A stretch of 64,000 bases of DNA. Origin: Mesorhizobium sp. NZP2298. Its GTDB lineage: Bacteria > Pseudomonadota > Alphaproteobacteria > Rhizobiales > Rhizobiaceae. Numbering within the stretch: the first letter of the stretch is position 1; every line of letters begins with the position of its first letter. Under the pieces are notes generated by a model. That model searched no databases. It worked only from the letters and a program-made list of their open reading frames with translations, and was not told where the DNA came from. The stretch covers positions 3,174,001 through 3,238,000 of the forward strand of contig NZ_CP033365.1 in assembly GCF_013170825.1 (NCBI RefSeq), read 5' to 3'. Below are positions 7,933 through 16,976 of the stretch, one piece after another. A program made the translations under genes and the position numbers.

Positions 7933-8613
7933 ATGAGTGACAAGGTCGAGCTGGTGCCGGCCGCGGGCGAAATGAAACTGTATTTCAGCCGCAATCCCAA
8001 TCCGCGCCTGGCGGTCGCGGTGGCGCGTCACCTCAAGGCGCGGGTGACTTTCGAATTCGCCTCACCGTTCGCGCCAGGGCAGGCCGACAAGTATCGTCCG
8101 CTCAATCCCAATCTTTCCATCCCGATACTGGCATGGCCGGGCGGCAGCCTGTGGGAGACCGACGCCATCGCCTGCCGTCTGTCGCGTGATGTCGGGTCGG
8201 ATTTCTGGCGCACCGGCGATGACGAGCCCGACATGATCCGCTGGATAAGCTGGGGCAAGGAGAATTTCGCCAGGGCCTGCGACATGGTGCATTTCGAGCG
8301 CGGCACCAAGCAGCGCTATCATCTGGGCCCGATCGATCATCTGCTGGTCGAGGAGGGGCTGAGTCTGTTCCACTCGACGGCGGCGATCCTTCAGGCCGCA
8401 CTTGCGGGCCAGCAATGGCTGGTCGGGGATCGGGTCTCCTATGCCGACTTCCGCATGGCAACTTTCCTGCCTTTCAACGATGTCGCCGGCCTGCCGCTCG
8501 GTGATTATCCCGTGCTTGCCGGGTGGTATCGCCGGCTTGAAGGCATCGAGCCCTGGCGCGATCCGTTCAGAGGTCTGGATGCACCTCAGCTGCCGCCGGT
8601 GCAGCCTGGCTGA
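7933..8613 (+). CDS. glutathione S-transferase family protein
   Basis: The 226-residue protein has an N-terminal thioredoxin-like half (MKLYFSRNPNPRLAVAVARH, then LSIPILAWPGGSLWETDAI, with the cis-Pro and the E-x-x-A-I glutathione-binding pattern). The C-terminal half is helical and has the GDRVSYADFRMA capping motif. It is expected to conjugate or reduce small electrophiles with glutathione. The N-terminal catalytic position has Ser (YFSRNPN) in place of Tyr. The start has GGAGAGG five bases upstream. It stands alone between convergent and divergent neighbours. Confidence 0.88.
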   Translation: MSDKVELVPAAGEMKLYFSRNPNPRLAVAVARHLKARVTFEFASPFAPGQADKYRPLNPNLSIPILAWPGGSLWETDAIACRLSRDVGSDFWRTGDDEPDMIRWISWGKENFARACDMVHFERGTKQRYHLGPIDHLLVEEGLSLFHSTAAILQAALAGQQWLVGDRVSYADFRMATFLPFNDVAGLPLGDYPVLAGWYRRLEGIEPWRDPFRGLDAPQLPPVQPG

Positions 8614-8676
8614 GGCACGGCGCGGAATGGCGACCAAGCTGATGCGAGGACGAAGGCTTCGCACGACCGGATATGC

Positions 8677-11250
8677 TCATTTCGCCTGGGCGAGCTGCTG
8701 TTCCACCAGGCCGAGTTCCTTCTCGTAGAAGCCCTCGAAACCGGGGGCATAATGCTGCTCGCGGAAGATGTCGCGCGCGCTGATGAAGGCGTCACGGGCG
8801 GCGAGCAGGCTGGCCCTGTCATGCGTCCTTGTGCCGATGGCGAGCAGGATCTCGCCGCGCACCGAATGGGTCTTGCCCCAGATGATCGGCGACTTGCCGC
8901 GTGTCAGCTCGGTCAACGCGAGATCCATCTGTTCCAGCGCCTTGCGGTAGCTTGGCACGCTGGCCTCGGCGTCGCCGATCAAGCGGTAGGCCCTCCCCAT
9001 ATTGTGGGTGATGGTTGCCCAGGTGAAGGGGTCAACCTCCCGGGTGATCACCTCATGCGCCTTGTCGAAGGCGGCGATCGCCTGCGCGAAACAGTCGGGG
9101 CAGTTGCCGCGCTGGCCGAGCGACAGCAGCACCGAGCCGAGATTGTTTTGCGTGTTGGCCCAGTCCATGGGCTGGGTTTCGCGAGCACGGAAGGCGAGCA
9201 CGTCCTCGAAGGCGGCCCGCGATGCTTCCAGCTTCTCGGTGCCGCCGCCGACGTCGCCGAGCCTCTGCAAGGCGACGGCGAGGTTGCCCAGTGCCATGGC
9301 CCATTGCATCGGCACCTTGTCGCGGGTCCAGACGGTGAGCGCGGCATGATAGGCCTCGATCGCCGAAGTGTAATTCTTTTGGGGGTCGGCGGCATCGCCA
9401 AGGGCGGTGAACGCGTTGCCGATGTTGTTTTGCAGCCCCGCCCATTTTTCGGGATAGGTCTTTCTCGTGTAGACCTTGGTTGCCTGGCGGTAGGCCTCCA
9501 TGGCCTTGGCATAATAGGCCATGCCGCCGGCGCGCTGGCCCATCAGGTGGTAGGCGTTGCCGAGGTTGATCAGCACGGTGGCCCACAATTGCGGCTTGCG
9601 CTTGCGGGTGAAGAAATCAAGGGCGTCCTCATAGACCTTGATCGCCTGCTCGAGACGGGCCGTGCCGTTCTCGCGCTCGGCCAGCGCGGTGAGGGTGATG
9701 CCCTCATTGATGGCGACGCCGGCCGGACCGCCGGTGAAGACCGTGACGCCCGGCAGGAGCTTCGCCGCTTCGTAGACATCGACGGCTTGCGACAGCGCGG
9801 CGTTCTCGCCCTTGATCATGCCCTGGTCGGTCAGCGCGTCGGCTTCGAAGATCTTGTAGATGAAGGCGGTCTTCGGGTCCCAGCGCTCGGCTTGCCGGAA
9901 GGCGTCCTCGTAGCGCGCCGCGGCGGTGCGGTAGTCGAAGTTGAGGATCGCGGTGCGGGCATGGTCGGCGAAGGTGTCGGCCAGTTCCAGCCGGCGCTGC
10001 CTGATATCGGCCTCGGCCTCGTCAAGCGCCTTGCCGATCTCCTCGGCGCGGGCGCTGGCCTTGGCCCGGAAGGTCAAGGCGAGGCGGATCGCGCCTTCCG
10101 ACTGCGCGCGATCAGCAAGGCCGGAAAGCCGAATCAATTCCGGGTCCTGCCTGGTTTCGGTGTCGTGCCGGTCGAGGATCTCACGCAACTTCTGTGCGCC
10201 CGCCGCAAGCTGCGCCCGCAAATCGGCGGGACCGGCCGACGTATCGACCTGCAAGGCGCCGAGCATGCCGTACAGCTGGTCGAGAGGCACCTCGTTCTGC
10301 GCCGCCACCGTCTCGACCATGGAGCGCTGTTCAGCCGGTGTCGCGGCGATGGTCAGCAATAGCTTGCGCCGCGCGGAGCGGATCGAGGCCTCGTCGCTGC
10401 CGGTCTCTTCCGGTGCCTGGCCGAAATAGAGCAGGCGGCGCAGGCTGGCGTTGGTCCATGGCAGTTGCCGGCCGCCGGTCTTCACATAGACCTCCTCGGC
10501 GACCATGGTCATGACGTCGCCGAAGGCGAAGCCGCCGGCGGCCAGATGTTTCAAGAGCGCCGCGGCATAGGGGCTGTTGCCGCCGGGCTCGCCGTCCAGC
10601 GCCGCGTGGCCGGGCTCGGCGGCAAAGCCGATGACCTCGCCGAGGCTCTGCGGCGCGCCGGATGCATCCGCCAGCGGCGCCGCGCCGCGCGCCAGGTCTA
10701 GTCCGGCGGCCGCGACCGTCGCCGGGCCGGACGGGGCGGTCAGCCTGGCACCCGGTGGAAATGGATTCGAGCGGCAGGCGTCGAGCAGCACGATTGCCAC
10801 CGGCACGCTGGCCTTCAGCTCAGCCAGCAGAGCGGAGACAGGCACCAGCCGGTTCGCCGGATCGGACAGCGAAGTGGCGTCCGCTTCGACCGGCACCAGG
10901 TAATTCTCGCCGCCGGCCTCGATGCCGTGGCCGGAATAGTAGAGCAGCGCGACGTCGGCGCCGGCGGCGTCCTCGACGAAATGCTTGAGGCCGCGCGCCA
11001 GGCGAGGCGCGTCGCCGTCGGGAATGGAGCTGACCTCGAAGCCGAGGCTGGTCAAAAGCTGGGCGACAGCGCGCGCGTCATTGGCCGGGTTGGGAAGCGC
11101 GGGCAGGGAGCGGTATTGGGATTCGCCGATGACCAGTGCCACGCCGCGCAGCGGCTTGGCGTCGTCGGCCCGTGCCGGCCAGGCCAGCACAACGGCCTGC
11201 AATGCCAGCAGCAATGCAGCGCAAAGAGCAAAGCGACACCAACCCGCCAT
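8677..11250 (-). CDS. exported caspase-family (C14) peptidase with TPR region
   Basis: This protein of about 857 residues has a signal peptide (hydrophobic LCAALLLALQAVVLAW ending ARA-DD). A caspase-like domain follows with the catalytic dyad H108 (YYSGHG) and C159 (LLDACRSNPF). A helical stretch leads into a long C-terminal TPR array from about residue 430, with units such as LINLGNAYHLMGQ, NNIGNAFTALG and NNLGSVLLSLGQ. Such proteins are thought to cleave partners recruited by the repeats, outside the cytoplasm in this case. ATG 11250 follows GGGG at six bases. A TTG two codons upstream is possible. It is divergent from the HerA-like ATPase gene across 385 bases. Substrate unknown. Confidence 0.85.
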   Translation of the reverse strand: MAGWCRFALCAALLLALQAVVLAWPARADDAKPLRGVALVIGESQYRSLPALPNPANDARAVAQLLTSLGFEVSSIPDGDAPRLARGLKHFVEDAAGADVALLYYSGHGIEAGGENYLVPVEADATSLSDPANRLVPVSALLAELKASVPVAIVLLDACRSNPFPPGARLTAPSGPATVAAAGLDLARGAAPLADASGAPQSLGEVIGFAAEPGHAALDGEPGGNSPYAAALLKHLAAGGFAFGDVMTMVAEEVYVKTGGRQLPWTNASLRRLLYFGQAPEETGSDEASIRSARRKLLLTIAATPAEQRSMVETVAAQNEVPLDQLYGMLGALQVDTSAGPADLRAQLAAGAQKLREILDRHDTETRQDPELIRLSGLADRAQSEGAIRLALTFRAKASARAEEIGKALDEAEADIRQRRLELADTFADHARTAILNFDYRTAAARYEDAFRQAERWDPKTAFIYKIFEADALTDQGMIKGENAALSQAVDVYEAAKLLPGVTVFTGGPAGVAINEGITLTALAERENGTARLEQAIKVYEDALDFFTRKRKPQLWATVLINLGNAYHLMGQRAGGMAYYAKAMEAYRQATKVYTRKTYPEKWAGLQNNIGNAFTALGDAADPQKNYTSAIEAYHAALTVWTRDKVPMQWAMALGNLAVALQRLGDVGGGTEKLEASRAAFEDVLAFRARETQPMDWANTQNNLGSVLLSLGQRGNCPDCFAQAIAAFDKAHEVITREVDPFTWATITHNMGRAYRLIGDAEASVPSYRKALEQMDLALTELTRGKSPIIWGKTHSVRGEILLAIGTRTHDRASLLAARDAFISARDIFREQHYAPGFEGFYEKELGLVEQQLAQAK

Positions 11251-11635
11251 GCACAACCCCGATCAGCCCAGCCCATGCTAACCGGCATAAAGTGGCGGCT
11301 CAATGGCGAATGGTGGTCCGCCGACTGGCGAAAAGACTGGCGACCGGCGTATACACGAAGGGACTTGAAGACGCCGGCCGCCATTTGGGGCGTTGGGTGC
11401 ATCCCGTTGGGGCGCGATGCAGGGTCAGGCTAGGCGGATGACCGGCATCTTCAATCGGAACGCCTGCCCATGGTGAATGAGGGGTTACTATCCACAGGGG
11501 CCGGCCAAGCGATGGCGCACTCTTCGCCCGGCCTTCGCCGTCTCTCGCAACTGTGTGCAACGCCGGGCAGTCGGCCATCAGTGCTCGACGGGCAGCGCCT
11601 GGGTTGGTAAGCCCCATGCCGCGCAGGAGACCTTT
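11251..11635. other. divergent intergenic region between caspase-TPR and ATPase genes
   Basis: These 385 bases separate two gene starts pointing away from each other and must hold both promoters. I see no convincing reading frame with an RBS, no strong palindrome and no repeat. One stretch (CTATCCACAGG near 11500) resembles a DnaA box with a mismatch but stands alone. Confidence 0.5.
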
Positions 11636-13150
11636 TTGAGTCGAGACATGACCGTTGCGATCGAGATGGGACACACCACGGCGGGCGCCCCAGCCAACCT
11701 CGATCTCGAGGAACTGCTGGCGACCCGCCTTCTGGTGCAGGGCAATTCCGGCTCCGGCAAGTCGCATCTCTTGCGCCGCCTCCTGGAGCAGAGCGCGCCC
11801 TGGGTGCAGCAGACAATCATCGATCCCGAAGGCGACTTCGTCTCGCTCGGCGAGCGCTACGGCCATCTGGTGATCGATGCCGAGGAGCATACCGAGCGCG
11901 GGCTGCAGGCGGCCGGCGAGCGGGCGCGCATCCACCGCGTCTCGACCGTGCTCAACCTCGAAGGGCTCGACGCGGAGAACCAGATGCGGCGCGCCGCCGC
12001 CTTTCTCGGCGGGTTGTTCGAGGTCGCCCGTGACCATTGGTACCCGATGCTGGTGGTGGTGGACGAGGCGCAACTGTTCGCGCCGGCGGTGGCCGGCGAG
12101 GTTTCCGACGAGGCGCGCAAGCTTTCGCTCGGCGCCATGACCAATCTGATGTGCCGCGGCCGCAAGCGCGGGCTGGCCGGCATCATCGCCACGCAGCGTC
12201 TGGCCAAGCTCGCCAAGAATGTCGCCGCCGAGGCGTCGAATTTCCTCATGGGCCGGACTTTCCTCGACATCGACATGGCGCGCGCCGCCGATCTGCTCGG
12301 CATGGAGCGGCGCCAGGCGGAAGCCTTTCGCGATCTGGAGCGCGGGCAGTTCATGGCGCTGGGGCCCGCGCTGTCGCGCCGTCCGCTCGGCCTGCGTATC
12401 GGGCCGACCGACACCAGCCCGCGCAACGGCACGCCGCGGCTGATGGCGATGCCGGAGGCAGCGCTTGAGGACGCCCGCGCGATCATCCTGGCGGCGCCGC
12501 CGCCCGAGACGGTGCGCGCGCCGCGCCGGGTGGCGTCGCCGGATCTGCTCGACCAGCTGATGGCGGCGAAGTCGGCGGCGCTCGAAATCCGCCCCGAACC
12601 GCCGGAGCCGCAGATCAGCGCCGAGGATCTGGCCGATCGGCGCGAACGGGTCGACCGCGTGCTGCGCGCCATTCTCGCGCAACCCGACGCGGGTTTCCGC
12701 GTCATCGGGGTGCTCTACCAGGAATTCGTGGTACGCTGCCGTATCGAGGGCCTCGCCTCGGTGGTGCCGGATCTGCCGGAGTTCCGCCGCATGCTGACGC
12801 GCGCGCGCGCCGGCCTCGGCTCCGAGACGACGCAGGATGACGCGTGGCGGGACGTTTCCGTCCGCGCCTCGCTGCTGCCCGACGACATGCAGGGTGTGTT
12901 CATGATGATCGCGCGTGCCGCCAAGGAGGGCTGGCCGTGCCCGAGCGACGCCGCGATCGCGCGCGCCTATGGCTCGCACTCGCTGCGCCGCGCCCGGCGC
13001 CTCCTGACCTATATCGAGGAGCAAGGCCTCATCGTCTGCCAGATCGACGGCACGGGAAAGCGCACCGTGACACTGGTCGAACTCGCCTGGGCCACGGCGC
13101 CGGGCGATCCCAATGCCGAGGAGGCGGAGCAGGGGAGCCTGGCGCTATAG
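11636..13150 (+). CDS. HerA/DUF87-like P-loop ATPase
   Basis: The ATPase has Walker A GNSGSGKS (residues 32-39 counted from ATG 11648) and Walker B MLVVVDE (134-140). An arginine-rich RGRKRGLAGIIATQR sensor region follows, as in HerA/FtsK-type proteins that motor along DNA. The C-terminal 200 residues carry winged-helix-like segments (AIARAYGSHSLRRARRLLTYI). TTG 11636 is favoured because AGGAGA lies five bases ahead. The ATG four codons later has no RBS. HerA partners such as NurA are not adjacent. Similar stand-alone ATPases are common in rhizobia and their role is unclear. It may share a regulatory region with the caspase gene. Confidence 0.85.
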   Translation: MSRDMTVAIEMGHTTAGAPANLDLEELLATRLLVQGNSGSGKSHLLRRLLEQSAPWVQQTIIDPEGDFVSLGERYGHLVIDAEEHTERGLQAAGERARIHRVSTVLNLEGLDAENQMRRAAAFLGGLFEVARDHWYPMLVVVDEAQLFAPAVAGEVSDEARKLSLGAMTNLMCRGRKRGLAGIIATQRLAKLAKNVAAEASNFLMGRTFLDIDMARAADLLGMERRQAEAFRDLERGQFMALGPALSRRPLGLRIGPTDTSPRNGTPRLMAMPEAALEDARAIILAAPPPETVRAPRRVASPDLLDQLMAAKSAALEIRPEPPEPQISAEDLADRRERVDRVLRAILAQPDAGFRVIGVLYQEFVVRCRIEGLASVVPDLPEFRRMLTRARAGLGSETTQDDAWRDVSVRASLLPDDMQGVFMMIARAAKEGWPCPSDAAIARAYGSHSLRRARRLLTYIEEQGLIVCQIDGTGKRTVTLVELAWATAPGDPNAEEAEQGSLAL

Positions 13151-13228
13151 GGGAAGCCATGACGCGTCAACTCCTGAGGCAGCGTGGTCGCTCATCCGGT
13201 TTTGGCGAGGGTGGTCGACAAATACTGG

Positions 13229-13864
13229 TCAGCCTGCGGCCGCAATGCCGGCGTGATGGCTGCCCAATTGCCACAGGGGCAGGGGAAAGCGCCCGTGCTG
13301 CACTTCGATGAGGCGGAAGCCGGCGGCGCCGATCAGGCGCAACGGATCGCGGTTGAGGTGGCAGCCGCCGGCGATCGATCCCCACAGCCGGTTCAGGCGC
13401 TCCTGCCACCGGCGGCAACGCGGCCCCTCGGCCTGGCCGTGCTCGATGAAGATCAGTCGCCCCGTCGGCTTCAGGATGCGCCGGATTTCGCCGAGCGCCG
13501 CCTCTGGGTCCGGAATGGTGCAGAAAGCATAGGTGACGACGACCGTGTCGGCGAGGCCATCGGCCAGTGGCAGGCTTTCGCCGCTCGCCCGCAGGCACTC
13601 GACCCGGAATGGCAAGCCACGGCTCCTGGGTCCGGCAAGGCCGAGCATCGTGCCGTCGGGATCGACGCCGATCAGCCATTCCACTTTGGCGGGGTCGTAA
13701 TAGGGAAGGTTGAGGCCGGACCCGAAGCCAACCTCGACGACGACGCCTTGCGCCCGCGGGATGACGCGCTTGCGCATATGCGAAAAGGCGCCGGCCGAAC
13801 AGCCGGCGTGGACGAAGTAAGGGGCGACGCAGCGCGCGTACCAGGAAAGGCAGGTCTGGCACAT
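13229..13864 (-). CDS. class I SAM-dependent methyltransferase
   Basis: The 211-residue methyltransferase has the SAM-binding motif I VVEVGFGSGLNLPYY, an acidic motif II (IGVDPD) and the post-motif VVTYAFCTIPDPEAAL, followed by FIEHG. The N-terminus MCQTCLSWYARCVAPYFVHA with two cysteines resembles the METTL7/UbiE-like thiol or membrane-associated group. GGAGG lies seven bases before the ATG. It is convergent with the ATPase gene. The substrate is unknown; a small thiol or lipid is plausible for this group. Confidence 0.88.
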   Translation of the reverse strand: MCQTCLSWYARCVAPYFVHAGCSAGAFSHMRKRVIPRAQGVVVEVGFGSGLNLPYYDPAKVEWLIGVDPDGTMLGLAGPRSRGLPFRVECLRASGESLPLADGLADTVVVTYAFCTIPDPEAALGEIRRILKPTGRLIFIEHGQAEGPRCRRWQERLNRLWGSIAGGCHLNRDPLRLIGAAGFRLIEVQHGRFPLPLWQLGSHHAGIAAAG

Positions 13865-14054
13865 GGTTCAGCCTCCATGCCCGGCGGCAGGGGCGCCGGC
13901 TAGCGGTTCTGACTTGCGATGGCTTGATGTATTGACCGGTGACATTTCTCGCTCCAAGGGAGTTGATCGGGCCGGATCGGCTCGAAACCGGGGATAGAAG
14001 GCCGGCGTCCCCTCAACGTCCTCTGAAAACCCTTGCCCGGCCGCGTGCGGATCG

Positions 14055-15599
14055 ATGGAGCTGATACAACTCAGACTTCTGGGTTTTCCGGAGTTCCGGC
14101 TGAACGGGCGGCCGATAGAGCTTGCCTTGCGCAAGGCGGCGGCGCTGGTCATCTACCTCGCCGAGGCCGGCGGGCCGGTGGCGCGCGACGTCGCCGCCAC
14201 GCTGCTATGGCCCGAGGCCGACGCGGAAGCCGCCCGCGCCCGCCTGCGGCGCACGCTCTACAAGATCCGCGTCGCGTTCGGCGAGGAAGTCATATCCGCC
14301 AGCGCGGCATCGCTGAGCCTGCGCCCGGCGCTGTCGGTCGAGGCCGACTCCCGGGCTTTCGACCACGCCTGCGACGCCGGGCTTCTCGACGATGCCGCCG
14401 ACCTCTACACCGGCGACTATCTCGCCGGTTTCTCGCTGCCGGATTGTCCCGAATTCGAGGAATGGGTTTTCTTTCGCCGCGAGGCCTTGCGCAGCCGGCT
14501 GGTGCAGGCGCTGGAGCGGCTGGTCGAAGCCAAGATCGCCGGGGGCGAACCGCGCGGCGCTGTAGTCCACGCGACGCGGCTTGCCGCCCTCGACCCCTTG
14601 AGCGAAAGCGCGCACCGCCACCTGATCCGCGCCCATCTGGCGGCGGGCGACAGGGCGGCGGCCGAGCGCCAGGGCGAAACCTGCATGCGGCTGCTGCGCG
14701 ACGAACTCGGCGTGGCGCCGGACCCGGCCACGCTCGCCCTGCTGCGCGCGCCGACGCCCGACCCCGAACTGGAGATGCCCAGGACCTGCTATGTCGAGGT
14801 GGACGGCATCCATATCGCCTACCAGACCGTCGGCAACGGCCCGGCCGATATCGTGCTGGTGCCGGGCTTCATCTCGCATGTCGAGCGCATCTGGGAGGAC
14901 AGGAGCTGCCGCGCCTGGCTCAGCGCGGTGTCGCGGCTCGGCCGCCTGATCCTGTTCGACCGGCGCGGCATGGGCCTGTCCGACCGCGTCGGCGCCCGCC
15001 CGACCGTCGAGGCGACGGCGCGCGACATTCTGGCGGTGATGAACGCGGCCGGCAGCCGCAAAGCCTTGCTGGTCGGCGCCTCGGAGGGCGGCCCGGGCTG
15101 CATCCGCTTCGCCGTCGACCACCCCGACCGGCTGACCGGCCTGGTTCTGTGGGGCTCGCTCGCCAAGGGCAGCCACGCGCCCGACTACCCCTTCGCGCTG
15201 ACATCGGCGCAATACGATCTGTGGCAGGGGCGCCTGCTCGCGGGCTGGGGCGGCCCGGCGGAAATCGAGACCTTCGCGCCGAGTGTTGCCCAGGATCGCC
15301 AGGCGCGCGCCTGGTGGGCCGGCCTGCTCAGGGCCGCCTCCAGCCCCGGCGCGGTGGCGGGCCTGCTGCAGGCGCTGCGCGATGCCGATGTGCGGCCGCT
15401 GCTGTCAAAAGTCTCGGCCAGGACGCTGGTGCTGCACCGCACCGGCGACCACGCCGTGCGCATCGAGGCCGGGCGATACCTGGCGGCGCGGATCGCGGGA
15501 GCCCGGTTTGTCGAGGTGGAGGGGGAGGATCACTGGTTCTGGGTGGGGGAGCAGCGGCAACTGCTGGAGACGATCGCGGCGATGGCGGGCGCACGGTGA
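14055..15599 (+). CDS. BTAD activator domain fused to an alpha/beta hydrolase
   Basis: The 514-residue fusion protein has residues 1-90 resembling a winged-helix OmpR-like domain (LRLLGFPEFRLNGRPIEL, then ALLWPEADAEAARARLRRTL). Residues 95-235 form a BTAD helical domain of the SARP activator type (YTGDYLAGFSLPDCPEFEEW, then LDPLSESAHRHLIRAHLAAG). The C-terminal half is an alpha/beta hydrolase with RRGMGLSD, nucleophile motif GASEGG and late His in GEDHWFW. Acidic, histidine and serine positions are intact, so activity is likely. The design suggests a regulator that binds or turns over a small effector. A decayed copy of its hydrolase half lies at 19915-20456. Confidence 0.88.
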   Translation: MELIQLRLLGFPEFRLNGRPIELALRKAAALVIYLAEAGGPVARDVAATLLWPEADAEAARARLRRTLYKIRVAFGEEVISASAASLSLRPALSVEADSRAFDHACDAGLLDDAADLYTGDYLAGFSLPDCPEFEEWVFFRREALRSRLVQALERLVEAKIAGGEPRGAVVHATRLAALDPLSESAHRHLIRAHLAAGDRAAAERQGETCMRLLRDELGVAPDPATLALLRAPTPDPELEMPRTCYVEVDGIHIAYQTVGNGPADIVLVPGFISHVERIWEDRSCRAWLSAVSRLGRLILFDRRGMGLSDRVGARPTVEATARDILAVMNAAGSRKALLVGASEGGPGCIRFAVDHPDRLTGLVLWGSLAKGSHAPDYPFALTSAQYDLWQGRLLAGWGGPAEIETFAPSVAQDRQARAWWAGLLRAASSPGAVAGLLQALRDADVRPLLSKVSARTLVLHRTGDHAVRIEAGRYLAARIAGARFVEVEGEDHWFWVGEQRQLLETIAAMAGAR

Positions 15600-15677
15600 G
15601 GGCAGGCCCGCTTCCGCGCGCGTCGGCCATATCAGGCATTGGTCGGGGCCGCGCTTGCGAGGCCGGCCGCCGCGACG

Positions 15678-16736
15678 TCAATTACACGTCGTCGCGGTCC
15701 TCAGTGCCTGCGCACGGGAAGGCTCGGGCAAGGCCGCGATCCGCCGAACGGACGCATAGAACCTTGGATAGTCGCCGGAGCACAAATCATGCAGGCGAAG
15801 GAACGCCGGGACCTGTTCGCCGTAGACGGACGTCGCGGCGAGCTTTGCGTTGTTGATGGGGCTGTTGAACCAGGCGTCGTATCCGCGGTATCCGGCCCAG
15901 CGCCCGTCACGCATTTGCCGGTAGCGCACCCGCAGCCTGTCGATCACGGCTGTCTTGGCGGCAGCCATCTGTTGCGGGGCGCGGGGACTTCCGTAGACCT
16001 GCCGCAACTCGTCGCGCGTTTGCGCGATGAGTCCGAGAAAATCCGCACTGCGCTTGCGGCCGGCTTCGTAGCGGCGCAATCCGGCGCGATTGCCGGTGAC
16101 CCGCAGCCATTTCCTCACGCCGCTGGTTTCGACGGCGACCGCGAAAGCCTCGTTGAACGCGGAGTCGTTGTTCACATAGATTTTCTGATGCGCCAGCTCA
16201 TGGAAGATAAGGCCCGCAATATAGGTGTCGTCCTGACGCAGCATGGTGCTGAGCAGCGGGTCGCTGAACCAGCCCAGCGTGGAATAGGCGGTGATGCCCG
16301 AGACGTAGACGTCCAGCCCCTTCCGCTGCAGGTCGCCGGCGCTTTCAGCCGCTGATTTCGGGGAAAAGTAACCCCGGTACGGAACGCAGCCGAAGACCGG
16401 AAAGCACCATGTTATGGGTGTGAGCGAGAATTGCGGCGCGGCAAAAACCGCAAAGGTCACATTGTCCCGGCCGATGTCGACATAGCTTCGATAGCTGCTG
16501 TTGTCGGGCAGCGCCAGCTCATCCGTGGCAAAGCGACGTATGGCGCTCGCCGACGTCAACTTCGCGCGCAATGCCTCCGGCGTCGAGGGGTCGTGGATGA
16601 GCCTTCCGACATTCTTGCGCGCCGCCATGATCCGCGCATGGCCTTCCAGCGACTGCGCGTAGTAGGAAACGCTGGTGCACCCGGCCACCCCGGAGACCAT
16701 GGCCACAGCGGCAAGCAATCGAAAAAAGCGCTTCAC
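15678..16736 (-). CDS. lipoprotein zinc aminopeptidase-like protein (DUF2265)
   Basis: The 352-residue protein has a lipoprotein signal (LLAAVAMVSGVAGC, lipobox VAGC with C20), so it should be anchored in the envelope. A gluzincin-type zinc motif H179-E-L-A-H183 is followed by E196 (FNEAFA), matching the predicted aminopeptidase family. A GTG start is used, with AGGG seven bases ahead. It is convergent with the BTAD-hydrolase gene and divergent from the transglutaminase-like gene. The substrate is not known. Confidence 0.85.
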   Translation of the reverse strand: MKRFFRLLAAVAMVSGVAGCTSVSYYAQSLEGHARIMAARKNVGRLIHDPSTPEALRAKLTSASAIRRFATDELALPDNSSYRSYVDIGRDNVTFAVFAAPQFSLTPITWCFPVFGCVPYRGYFSPKSAAESAGDLQRKGLDVYVSGITAYSTLGWFSDPLLSTMLRQDDTYIAGLIFHELAHQKIYVNNDSAFNEAFAVAVETSGVRKWLRVTGNRAGLRRYEAGRKRSADFLGLIAQTRDELRQVYGSPRAPQQMAAAKTAVIDRLRVRYRQMRDGRWAGYRGYDAWFNSPINNAKLAATSVYGEQVPAFLRLHDLCSGDYPRFYASVRRIAALPEPSRAQALRTATTCN

Positions 16737-16976
16737 AGCTTGCCCTGCTCATCTCCCCATGGAGCGATTGCCCCATTTGCCCTAGTGTCTCAAACAGGCG
16801 CACCGGTTTTCGTCAAGAGCTGGGGGGCAGGCGGCCTCGGTTGCGCCAGGGAATGAACCGGATATAGGCGCCCCTTATCCCTTGCTTCCGGTCGGTCGCC
16901 TTGGCCATGCCGCGAAATAGCTGTACGCAGGGATCAGAAGCCGAACAAACCATTCGGAAGCCGGGACGGACGCCAA

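Noticed and set aside
11490..11510. A DnaA-box-like sequence in the caspase/ATPase intergenic region
   Set aside because: It has a mismatch, occurs once and no replication genes are nearby.
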